Positions 1-4,722 of a DNA stretch of 5,671 bases are shown here, in pieces (positions within the stretch are counted from its first letter, which is position 1; every line of letters starts with the position of its first letter). A program made the translations under genes and the position numbers. Under the pieces are notes generated by a model. It was not told the DNA's origin. It did not search any database and saw only the letters and a list, made by a program, of their open reading frames with translations. Source of the stretch: Candidatus Nomurabacteria bacterium (GTDB lineage Bacteria; Patescibacteriota; Minisyncoccia; Phycocordibacterales; UBA9973); contig DAHVYC010000034.1 of assembly GCA_027327845.1 (NCBI GenBank), positions 1 through 5,671 of the forward strand, read 5' to 3'.

Positions 1-175
1 GACGGCCGGGAATTTTGGCTGTCTGCTTTTCGACAAAGACATCGGCGATTTCAATCATTTCTTTTTTCGCTAGTTCTTTCAATTCCGCCAACTGGTCGCC
101 GATACTCCTAACTTGCCGGTCTTTGTCGTCCGTGGACTTGCGAGTATATATGAAAAACTTTTTGGTTTGGCTCAT
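1..175 (-). CDS. Serine recombinase (resolvase/invertase family), N-terminal fragment
   Basis: The first 58 codons of a gene whose remainder lies beyond the left window edge. Serine recombinases cut and rejoin DNA through a serine-phosphate intermediate and drive integration, excision or inversion of mobile DNA. The translation starts MSQTKKFFIYTRKSTDD. Visible family signatures are Y10-x-R12-x-S14, with S14 the expected nucleophile and R12 a catalytic arginine, then D19-R20-Q21-x-x-S24-I25-x-x-Q28. E49-K-Q-T-A-K-I-P-G-R58 matches the conserved end of the first half of the catalytic domain. The ATG at 173-175 is a good start because YxRxS normally lies close to the N terminus. No clear Shine-Dalgarno is present; an inverted-repeat arm ends about 5 nt before the ATG. 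The missing part decides whether this is a small resolvase/invertase or a large serine integrase; the RKST...RQ...SI pattern leans to the large class, but that is inference. It sits near tRNA-Ser on the same strand. Confidence 0.9.
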   Translation of the reverse strand, partial: MSQTKKFFIYTRKSTDDKDRQVRSIGDQLAELKELAKKEMIEIADVFVEKQTAKIPGR

Positions 176-180
176 AAAAT

Positions 181-262
181 TTTTAAAAACTCAAAAGGGT
201 AACTGTGGCTACCAATTCACCTTGCGGCAAACTGACACAGTTACCCATTTGAATGCTCAAAA
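181..262. repeat. Inverted repeat just upstream of the recombinase start (27-nt arms)
   Basis: Arms 181-207 and 236-262 are inverted copies with 22 of 27 positions matching. The core is perfect over 11 bp: GGGTAACTGTG (197-207) against CACAGTTACCC (236-246). The spacer is 28 nt. The proximal arm ends 5 nt before the recombinase ATG, so in the recombinase mRNA this would form a stem just ahead of the start codon. It could be a binding site for the recombinase or a regulator, part of an attachment site, or a leader hairpin; the sequence alone does not decide. Confidence 0.7.
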
Positions 263-311
263 AATAAAAGTGCCGAAAGGTGTATTGAATTGGTAGCATA
301 CACAGTTTACC
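198..311. repeat. Long bulged inverted repeat between recombinase and tRNA-Ser
   Basis: Arm 198-229 pairs with 271-311. The blocks are GGTAACTGTG with CACAGTTTACC (301-311, one extra T), GCTACCAATTC (208-218) with GAATTGGTAGC (287-297, perfect), and ACCTTGCGGCA (219-229) with TGCCGAAAGGT (271-281, one mismatch). This gives 31 of 32 arm-1 bases paired, with bulges of 1, 3 and 5 nt only in arm 2 and a central 41-nt loop. The loop contains the second copy of CACAGTTACCC, so arm 1 has two mutually exclusive partners. The role is unknown; candidates are a recombination site, a MITE-like element, or a regulatory leader for the recombinase. Confidence 0.7.
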
Positions 312-322
312 ATATTTGAATT
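301..322 (+). repeat. Third copy of the CACAGTTACC..TTTGAAT motif
   Basis: CACAGTTTACCATATTTGAA resembles CACAGTTACCCATTTGAAT at 236-254 (same strand) and the inverted copy CACAGTTACCCTTTTGAGT at 189-207 read on the minus strand. Three copies of one roughly 20-bp motif within 140 bp, in mixed orientation, suggest repeated protein-binding sites. The binding protein is not identifiable here. Confidence 0.6.
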
Positions 323-402
323 TGCATTGGCAAACGAGAGAGCCGCGCGGGGCGTGGAAAGCCCTTTTGGATTCCGGCGTTTTTGGAAATTCCGCCACAT
401 TA

Positions 403-419
403 CCGGCGCGAAGCGCCGG
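403..419. other. GC-rich perfect hairpin 3' of tRNA-Ser
   Basis: CCGGCGC-GAA-GCGCCGG is a perfect 7-bp stem with a 3-nt loop. On the plus strand it is followed by CGCA and five T residues, which looks terminator-like, but no plus-strand gene leads into it. On the minus strand, where the tRNA transcript would run into it 38 nt after the tRNA end, no T-run follows. It could still stop or protect the tRNA 3' trailer, or be a palindromic extragenic repeat. The surrounding 330-430 segment is clearly more GC-rich than its neighbourhood. Confidence 0.5.
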
Positions 420-456
420 CGCATTTTTGCCCGGGGGTATTCCAATTCAGATTTTG

Positions 457-543
457 CGGAGACGAGAGGATTCGAACCTCCGAGGGCTTTTAGACCCTAC
501 CTCGTTAGCAGTGAGGCGCTTTCGACCACTCAGCCACGTCTCC
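457..543 (-). tRNA. tRNA-Ser (anticodon GCU)
   Basis: An 87-nt class II tRNA, read on the minus strand. Acceptor strands GGAGACG (538-543 into 537) and CGTCTCC (458-464) pair fully. The anticodon loop CTGCTAA (505-511) gives anticodon GCU, reading AGU/AGC serine codons. The long variable arm of about 18 nt (482-499) has an AGGG/CCCT stem, typical of tRNA-Ser. The T arm GGAGG-TTCGAAT-CCTCT is canonical, and the discriminator is G73 (457), as usual for serine. CCA is not encoded: after G73 the sequence reads CAA. One oddity is that the innermost anticodon-stem pair is A31 with C39, a mismatch, above four good pairs. No obvious own promoter is seen; it lies about 170 bp downstream of the isomerase gene on the same strand. 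Confidence 0.96.
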
Positions 544-677
544 TCGTTTCACTCGTCGACGTGGCTTCGTGTCCTCCGGACACCTCCTATAGCCTTGCGC
601 CAAAGCGCATCGGCTATTTTTGCTTTCGCAAAATTGGATAAAATATGAAGCAGTTCATATTTTATAGCCACGTCTCC
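532..677. repeat. 12-bp direct repeat: duplicated tRNA-Ser 5' end
   Basis: AGCCACGTCTCC occurs at 532-543, where it is the first 12 nt of the tRNA read in reverse complement, and again at 666-677. The copies are 134 bp apart and flank a hairpin-rich segment. This is the pattern expected from insertion with target duplication, from integration or excision at the tRNA 5' end, or from slippage-type duplication. The second copy is only the tRNA start; the similarity stops after 12 nt. Confidence 0.75.
558..674. repeat. Compact multi-hairpin element in the tRNA-Ser 5' leader
   Basis: A perfect 9-bp outer inverted repeat (GACGTGGCT 558-566, AGCCACGTC 666-674) encloses four consecutive hairpins. 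A is GTGTCC/GGACAC (569-574/578-583). B is ATAGCC/GGCTAT (589-594/612-617) with inner TGCGC/GCGCA (596-600/605-609). C is TTTTGC/GCAAAA (618-623/628-633). D is the perfect 12-bp ATAAAATATGAA/TTCATATTTTAT (638-649/654-665), which abuts the outer stem directly. On the minus strand, the strand of the tRNA and isomerase, hairpin C has a GAAA (GNRA-type) loop. About 80% of the bases can pair. It may be an extragenic palindromic element, a structured RNA, or the isomerase 3' end plus tRNA leader; the function is unknown. Confidence 0.65.
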
Positions 678-714
678 AACCTACCCACTTTAGCATATTT
701 TTATTATTTTTCCA

Positions 715-1677
715 TTAAATTAGTTTCTTGAATTCTTCCACCATCGGGACTTGTTCTGCTTCGAGTCCGTATGCATTCGCGGTATAGTAGGCAAACCAGT
801 CGGCTAAAAGCAGGGAAGAGAAAATTTTAATCCATGAATTCTTTTCTTTTATTTCTACCACCTCCACATCGAGTCCGCGGTCTTTATAGAGTTTCTCCAA
901 AACTTCCATCCTTTTCAACACCATTTCGTTATCGTCTATATCTTTGAGAATGATGAAGCGGAAACCGACGCTTAGTTTTTTAGTCGGCTCCATTACATCA
1001 AAGCCGGTCATTTCATTATGATTGAGTTCCGGCAAGACGTTATAAAAAGCAGGAATCTTACCCGTTTCATTGAGTTTAATTTTCCATATATAAGCTAGAG
1101 ATAAGTTGCGATCCGAGGCGTATATGACCGGAACTTTATCTTTTGAGTTTTGCGCCAGCATTTTACCTTTTTCTTCATATAGGGCGGGACTCAAGATATT
1201 TTCCAATTCATTCAATTTGCCGAGTTCATCCTCCTTATCCATAAGTTTAAGAAAGGCTTTTATAAAGAATCCCAGCGCCATGCGCGGTTGTATGCCGGCT
1301 TTCGGGAGTTCAATATAAGGGGTTTTATTCTCTTTAGCCAGGGAAAGTAATTTTCCGCCGGTTGAAACCACGGCCATATTTAGGCCCCCCTTTTTTGCTT
1401 CGTTAAATACGCTTATTACTTCTTCCGTGTTGCCTGAATAGGAGGAGAGTATTATGAGTTTGTTTTGTAAATTTTCTCTAGAGAAGCCGGACAGATCATA
1501 AGTGCGGTTTATGGAAACATCGAGTCCGGGTATCCAAGTTTTAAGCACCATGGCCGGCAGAGCGGACCCTCCCATACCATTTACAATAAAGCCGGACGCT
1601 CCCTTCTTCGCCTCCTTGTTTTCTACGACTGGCTGATAGGAGAATTGCTTGTTGAAATTTTTTATAGATTCGTACAT
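715..1677 (-). CDS. Bifunctional phosphoglucose/phosphomannose isomerase (SIS-domain type)
   Basis: A 320-residue cytoplasmic enzyme that interconverts glucose-6-phosphate or mannose-6-phosphate with fructose-6-phosphate, linking glycolysis and sugar-nucleotide supply. It has two SIS domains. Sugar-phosphate binding motifs are G34-M-G-G-S38 and S78-S-Y-S-G-N-T84. Q130-P-R132 supplies the expected active-site arginine. N203-E204 is the likely catalytic glutamate and E217-L-N-H220 the catalytic histidine. The 16-residue E-to-H spacing agrees with the archaeal PGI/PMI family, and the C-terminal V-E-E-F-K-K-L supplies the expected lysine. Length and both ends look complete, typical of the roughly 300-350 aa family and unlike the larger classical PGI. 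It is the last gene of a DsbA-like/DedA/isomerase cluster, 40 bp after DedA. No Shine-Dalgarno is visible; a TATAAT 8 nt before the ATG suggests an additional near-leaderless promoter. The balance of glucose versus mannose activity cannot be read from the sequence. Confidence 0.92.
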   Translation of the reverse strand: MYESIKNFNKQFSYQPVVENKEAKKGASGFIVNGMGGSALPAMVLKTWIPGLDVSINRTYDLSGFSRENLQNKLIILSSYSGNTEEVISVFNEAKKGGLNMAVVSTGGKLLSLAKENKTPYIELPKAGIQPRMALGFFIKAFLKLMDKEDELGKLNELENILSPALYEEKGKMLAQNSKDKVPVIYASDRNLSLAYIWKIKLNETGKIPAFYNVLPELNHNEMTGFDVMEPTKKLSVGFRFIILKDIDDNEMVLKRMEVLEKLYKDRGLDVEVVEIKEKNSWIKIFSSLLLADWFAYYTANAYGLEAEQVPMVEEFKKLI

Positions 1678-1685
1678 ATTAGCGT

Positions 1686-1714
1686 ATTATATATATTATG
1701 GATGAAAACAACAT
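1686..1714 (-). promoter_or_regulatory. Possible promoter of the isomerase gene
   Basis: Read on the minus strand, TATAAT (1686-1691) is a perfect -10 box, with a weak ATGTTG -35 (1709-1714) 17 nt upstream. Transcription would begin around 1679, about 2 nt before the ATG, giving a leaderless or nearly leaderless mRNA. The -35 match is poor and the local sequence is AT-rich, so chance is possible. Confidence 0.35.
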
Positions 1715-1717
1715 GAA

Positions 1718-2347
1718 TTAACCGTTGTTTTCGCTTTTGTTTTTTATTTTACTATAAATATAGGAAAAGAGGGAAGGGAGCATGGAAACGAATACGACGA
1801 ATATGAGTATCGGTATCAAAAACATATCCAGATTTGGTATTTTCTCTCCCATAAAGTATCCCAAGAGAGTTATGCCTGCCCCCCAGATTATTCCGCCTGC
1901 TATATTGTAAGTCAGAAATATGGAATACTTCATATTACCCACGCCGGCTAAGATCGGTATGAAGGTTCTTATCACCGGCATAAAGCGTGCCAAGAGAACT
2001 GTCTTTCTGCCGTGCTTGGCATAAAATTTTTCCGCATTTTCCACATGTTTTTTCTTAAAATAGAAAGAATCGTCGCGGTTGAATATTTTTGGTCCAAATT
2101 TTTTGCCGAAAAGATATCCTACCTGGTCCCCCAAAATAGCTCCGAGCATTATTACAAGTACTAAGGGGACAATACTGAGATACCCCTGGGAAGCCATAAG
2201 TCCCGCTGTAAAAAGCAAAGTATCTCCCGGCAGGAAAAAACCGAAGAATAATCCGGACTCGGCGAAAATTATGAGAAAGATTCCCAAATACCCGACCGCC
2301 ATTACAAGAGCGGACAGGTCCTGGTTGAATATGGAAATTGCATCCAT
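1718..2347 (-). CDS. DedA-family membrane protein (VTT/SNARE-associated domain)
   Basis: A 209-residue multi-span inner-membrane protein. DedA proteins are linked to membrane homeostasis; some members translocate undecaprenyl phosphate or phospholipid head groups across the membrane. Family hallmarks are all visible: E30 in the first helical segment, then F-F-L-P40-G-D42-T with the re-entrant loop, G73-D74-x-x-G-Y-x-x-G-K, the basic loop around 98-115, and the signature R121-F-x-P-x-x-R127-T followed by A-G-V-G-N and G151-G-x-x-W-G. Length is typical (about 200-220 aa) and the C terminus is a short basic tail. The ATG lies 1 bp after the stop of the upstream DsbA-like gene, so translation is probably coupled. 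A GAGGAAG stretch inside the upstream gene, about 12 nt before the ATG, can serve as ribosome binding site. The exact lipid substrate is unknown. Confidence 0.93.
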   Translation of the reverse strand: MDAISIFNQDLSALVMAVGYLGIFLIIFAESGLFFGFFLPGDTLLFTAGLMASQGYLSIVPLVLVIMLGAILGDQVGYLFGKKFGPKIFNRDDSFYFKKKHVENAEKFYAKHGRKTVLLARFMPVIRTFIPILAGVGNMKYSIFLTYNIAGGIIWGAGITLLGYFMGEKIPNLDMFLIPILIFVVFVSMLPSLFSYIYSKIKNKSENNG

Positions 2348-2348
2348 G

Positions 2349-3107
2349 TTATTTTAAGGCTTCCTCTATCTTTTGTTTCACTCCTGGCAGAGATTCTGCT
2401 CCGTCTATAGTGCTTACTGTCTTTCCATCTTTTAATATGAATCCTTTAGGCGTACCTTGCACCCCAGCAGCTGTTCCTTCTGCTCTTTGGCTTTTTACTG
2501 CTTCTTCATATTTACCGCTATCCAGACATTTATCAAAGGCAGTCGTATCCAGACTTAACTTTTTTGCGAAAGATTTCAAATTAGTGTCGGAAAAAGCGCC
2601 TTGATTCTCTCCACCCTGGTGAGAGAAAAGATAATCATGGTATTCCCAAAACTTACCTTGTTCTTGCGCGCATCTCCCTGCTTCGGCTGATTTAATGGAT
2701 TCAGGTCCGAGAAAAGCCCAATCTCGATAAACAAGCAGAACTTTACCTGTATTTACATAATCACTCATGACCCCGGGCATAAATGGCTGCCAATTAGGAT
2801 CAAGTTTTGTTTTTATGTATTGCATGACTTGTGCATCCGGCTTGAGGGATCCTGATACAGCTCCACAGAATGGGCATTGGAAGTCTTCATAAAGAACAAG
2901 CGCCACCTTGGCATCTTTATTGCCGAGAGTTCTGTCGTTTTCACTGACCGGAGCTACTTCGGCTGTTTGCGTACCATTATTGGTTTTGGCCGGAGCTTCC
3001 GCGGGTTTGCTTCCTTTGAGTAAAATGGCGCCGGCTATAAGTACTCCTACCACCAGTATCGCCATCGGGATTGATAATTTACTATTTTCTGTTTCCATAT
3101 TTTCCAT
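2349..3107 (-). CDS. Membrane-anchored DsbA-like thiol oxidoreductase (thioredoxin fold)
   Basis: A 252-residue protein with one N-terminal membrane segment (about residues 13-30) acting as an uncleaved signal anchor. A Pro/Ala/Thr/Asn-rich linker (34-58) follows, then an extracytoplasmic thioredoxin-fold domain. The redox motif is C78-P-F-C81 in Y-E-D-F-Q-C-P-F-C, as in the DsbA/BdbD and Thioredoxin_4 group that forms or shuffles disulfides in exported proteins. The helical insert carries C146 (GRCAQEQGKFWEYHDYLF) and C194 (FDKCLDSG), a pair expected to form a second, structural disulfide. The cis-proline is in G218-T-P220. T-P-K-G-F is unusual beside the commoner T-P-T-F. No lipobox is visible. 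The start at 3107 is uncertain by a few codons (ATG also at codons 4 and 15), but the anchor is kept in any case. No DsbB or VKOR partner is in the window. First gene of the minus-strand cluster. Confidence 0.9.
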   Translation of the reverse strand: MENMETENSKLSIPMAILVVGVLIAGAILLKGSKPAEAPAKTNNGTQTAEVAPVSENDRTLGNKDAKVALVLYEDFQCPFCGAVSGSLKPDAQVMQYIKTKLDPNWQPFMPGVMSDYVNTGKVLLVYRDWAFLGPESIKSAEAGRCAQEQGKFWEYHDYLFSHQGGENQGAFSDTNLKSFAKKLSLDTTAFDKCLDSGKYEEAVKSQRAEGTAAGVQGTPKGFILKDGKTVSTIDGAESLPGVKQKIEEALK

Positions 3108-3138
3108 AAAATTTATCGTTAAGCTTATATAACTGAAG

Positions 3139-3166
3139 TATATATTAATTTACCTACCAGATGCAA
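3139..3166 (-). promoter_or_regulatory. Possible promoter of the DsbA-like/DedA/isomerase cluster
   Basis: Read on the minus strand, TTGCAT (3161-3166) and TATATA (3139-3144) are separated by 16 nt. The predicted start near 3131 leaves a leader of about 24 nt without a clear Shine-Dalgarno. An alternative -10, TATAAG (3124-3129), lacks a convincing -35. It lies in the 98-bp divergent gap, back to back with the plus-strand promoter. Confidence 0.45.
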
Positions 3167-3170
3167 GATT

Positions 3171-3199
3171 TTGCCAGGAAGGCGATTTCATAGTAGAAT
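3171..3199 (+). promoter_or_regulatory. Promoter of the plus-strand two-gene unit, probably giving a leaderless mRNA
   Basis: TTGCCA (3171-3176), a 17-nt spacer, and TAGAAT (3194-3199). Only 6 nt separate the -10 box from the ATG at 3206, so the normal +1 position falls on the start codon itself. No ribosome binding site is present. Both boxes and the spacer fit the sigma-70 type well. Confidence 0.6.
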
Positions 3200-3205
3200 A
3201 CTCCC

Positions 3206-3706
3206 ATGAAATTTACCGATAAAATAAAGCAGGAAATATGGGATTTCATCTATCGTTTTTTTCTGCCGGCTCGCAAGTTCTTGATGAAAATCGGGCTTGT
3301 TTGGCACAAGAAAGGCAGACAACGTTATCATCTGGGATGGCTTGCGCCCAATAAAGATCTGGAAGACCTGAAAAGACATTTACATGATAAATGGGGATTC
3401 GGCAATCATTTCATCGCTTGGATAGATGAAGAGCAGGTGCTCTCTTGGAGAAAGCTGACTGATTTTGAAGATCAATATCATCTGCGGGTATACAGCGATG
3501 GAGAGATTTGCGGACATTTCGAGTACACGCCTGAAGCGCACCCTCTGGAGCATATGGAAGAAAAAGGGGAAGTGGATAAGAGAGAGGACTTCTTGAAATT
3601 TCTAGGAGACTTTGTCGTACAGAAAAAATATATTTCGCATTTGAAAATGGACCCAGCCGCTTTTGACCCAAAGTCCGAAGTGACGATAGAAGGGAATAAT
3701 AAATAG
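3206..3706 (+). CDS. Conserved-looking hypothetical protein, His/Trp-rich
   Basis: A 166-residue soluble protein that I cannot assign to a named family. There is no signal peptide or convincing membrane segment, although residues 10-33 form an amphipathic, aromatic-rich basic stretch. The composition is striking: ten histidines (H34, 42, 58, 60, 68, 92, 104, 112, 116, 145) and six tryptophans in 166 residues. Notable segments are L43-G-W-L-A-P-N-K, H58-L-H-D-K-W-G-F-G-N-H68, and G103-H-F-E-Y-T-P-E-A-H-P-L-E-H116. Regularly spaced His and acidic residues could bind a metal, but no known metal motif is matched. The ATG sits about 7 nt after a good -10 box, supporting this start and leaderless translation. 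Its TAG stop overlaps the GTG/ATG start of the HAD hydrolase gene, so the two are very likely co-transcribed and may act in one process. Confidence 0.85.
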   Translation: MKFTDKIKQEIWDFIYRFFLPARKFLMKIGLVWHKKGRQRYHLGWLAPNKDLEDLKRHLHDKWGFGNHFIAWIDEEQVLSWRKLTDFEDQYHLRVYSDGEICGHFEYTPEAHPLEHMEEKGEVDKREDFLKFLGDFVVQKKYISHLKMDPAAFDPKSEVTIEGNNK

Positions 3707-4722
3707 TGATGGATATCTTTAATCAATTATTAAATGATGAACGCGAGAAAGAGTGGGTTTCTATTGATTCAGAACTGGAAAGCATTGATGGAGAAAAAAA
3801 GGAAATAAAGATTAAGATAATGAAAGATGGCAAACCGCAGGCTTTGGCCTTTTTTGATATAGATGGGACATTGGCGCATTTGGATGCTATCCATGGAAAA
3901 GCGATAGCAAAATTGTTCCCCGAAGAAAATGCCAAAGAATTGGAGGAGGTTTATTATAGAGGATTTAAATTAGGAAATTCCTTCAGGGAATTCGATAGAA
4001 TGCGCGGTATATATGTAGACGGCCATGCCGATTGGAAAGATCCGGGGGTTTATTTAAAGGAAAGATTTTCTCACCACTCGAAAGAGATTGATGAGCCCGG
4101 CAATAAAGATCATGAGATAGCGGATAAAATTTTAAAAATGTATGGGGAAGCTGCAGCGAGTATTGCGGACGAAATATATAAAAAGAATCCGGAAGAATTT
4201 GAAAAAGCAAACATTGCTCCGATTTTTCTTTTGGCGAGGACTTATTCCCGCTTAGGGATACCGATGTTCGGGTTTACGGCCAATACGAAATTACTTGTTG
4301 AAAAATTGGCGAAATATCTAAAACTATCAGATATTTTTATAGACATCGCCACTGATGAGACAATGGCAGGCGGGGGAAAGGAGATCGCCATACATAAAAT
4401 GATAAAAGAGGCGGAGAATAAAGGCATAAAGGTTCCGAAAGACAGACTTATATTTGTGGGCGATTCGATACGAGGAGACATAGGGAGCGGTTTGATTGCT
4501 CAAAATAAAGATAAAGAAATAAAAGGGCAGGGAATATTAGTCTTAAAAGATAAAGAAGCGCTTTTAGAAATAAAGAGACAGATTAGTGAAAATCCTGAAT
4601 TAAAAAAACTTACAGACTCCATAGATATACATGGGCTTGTAATAAGTGAAGTTCCTGCCGACGATAGGGGAAACCCTGTACTTCTTTCAAGGTTTAAGGA
4701 TAAGTTCTTAGAGAAGTTGTAA
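3706..4722 (+). CDS. HAD-superfamily hydrolase with large cap domain
   Basis: A 338-residue probable cytoplasmic phosphatase or phosphohydrolase. All four HAD motifs are present: motif I D51-I-D53-G-T (D51 nucleophile, D53 acid/base), motif II T191 in F-G-F-T-A-N-T, motif III K225 in G-G-G-K-E-I-A-I-H-K, and motif IV G252-D253-S-I-R-G-D258. The 130-odd residues between motifs I and II form a large, charged, mostly helical C1-type cap (about 60-180), which sets substrate choice; the substrate is not predictable. Residues 1-45, ahead of motif I, are an acidic/lysine-rich extension, and about 60 residues after motif IV are also extra, so it is longer than a minimal HAD. The start is either GTG at 3706, overlapping the previous TAG by one base, or ATG at 3709; an AGGG lies 11-14 nt upstream. 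The 3' end overlaps the convergent membrane gene by 29 bp. Confidence 0.88.
   Translation: MMDIFNQLLNDEREKEWVSIDSELESIDGEKKEIKIKIMKDGKPQALAFFDIDGTLAHLDAIHGKAIAKLFPEENAKELEEVYYRGFKLGNSFREFDRMRGIYVDGHADWKDPGVYLKERFSHHSKEIDEPGNKDHEIADKILKMYGEAAASIADEIYKKNPEEFEKANIAPIFLLARTYSRLGIPMFGFTANTKLLVEKLAKYLKLSDIFIDIATDETMAGGGKEIAIHKMIKEAENKGIKVPKDRLIFVGDSIRGDIGSGLIAQNKDKEIKGQGILVLKDKEALLEIKRQISENPELKKLTDSIDIHGLVISEVPADDRGNPVLLSRFKDKFLEKL

Noticed and set aside
15..296. Plus-strand open frame of 93 codons
   Set aside because: It is antisense to the serine recombinase and then runs through the inverted repeats. The recombinase frame has clear catalytic motifs; this one has none.
198..311. Integron attC site
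   Set aside because: The bulged palindrome resembles attC in outline, but the conserved GTTRRRY/RYYYAAC core ends are absent and the neighbouring enzyme is a serine, not a tyrosine, recombinase.
181..322. CRISPR array
   Set aside because: Only three imperfect motif copies in mixed orientation with unequal spacing; no regular direct repeats.
403..428. Rho-independent terminator on the plus strand
   Set aside because: The hairpin is good, but the T-run is short, starts 4 nt after the stem, and no plus-strand gene leads into it. Kept only as a hairpin.
316..648. Two overlapping plus-strand open frames of 104-110 codons across the tRNA region
   Set aside because: They run antisense through tRNA-Ser and the hairpin region. 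Their translations are the familiar spurious product of antisense tRNA-Ser, with no promoter or ribosome binding site.
544..714. Self-splicing intron or second tRNA upstream of tRNA-Ser
   Set aside because: The duplicated 12 nt is not followed by any other tRNA part, and no group I/II core elements were recognised.
2079..2604. Plus-strand open frames antisense to the DedA and DsbA-like genes
   Set aside because: Shadow frames: proline/serine-rich, no domain signal, fully covered by well-supported genes.
715..4722. Alternative genetic code (UGA reassigned)
   Set aside because: None of the six visible stops is UGA, but the genes read through in the standard code with UGG tryptophans, and there is no sign of in-frame UGA.
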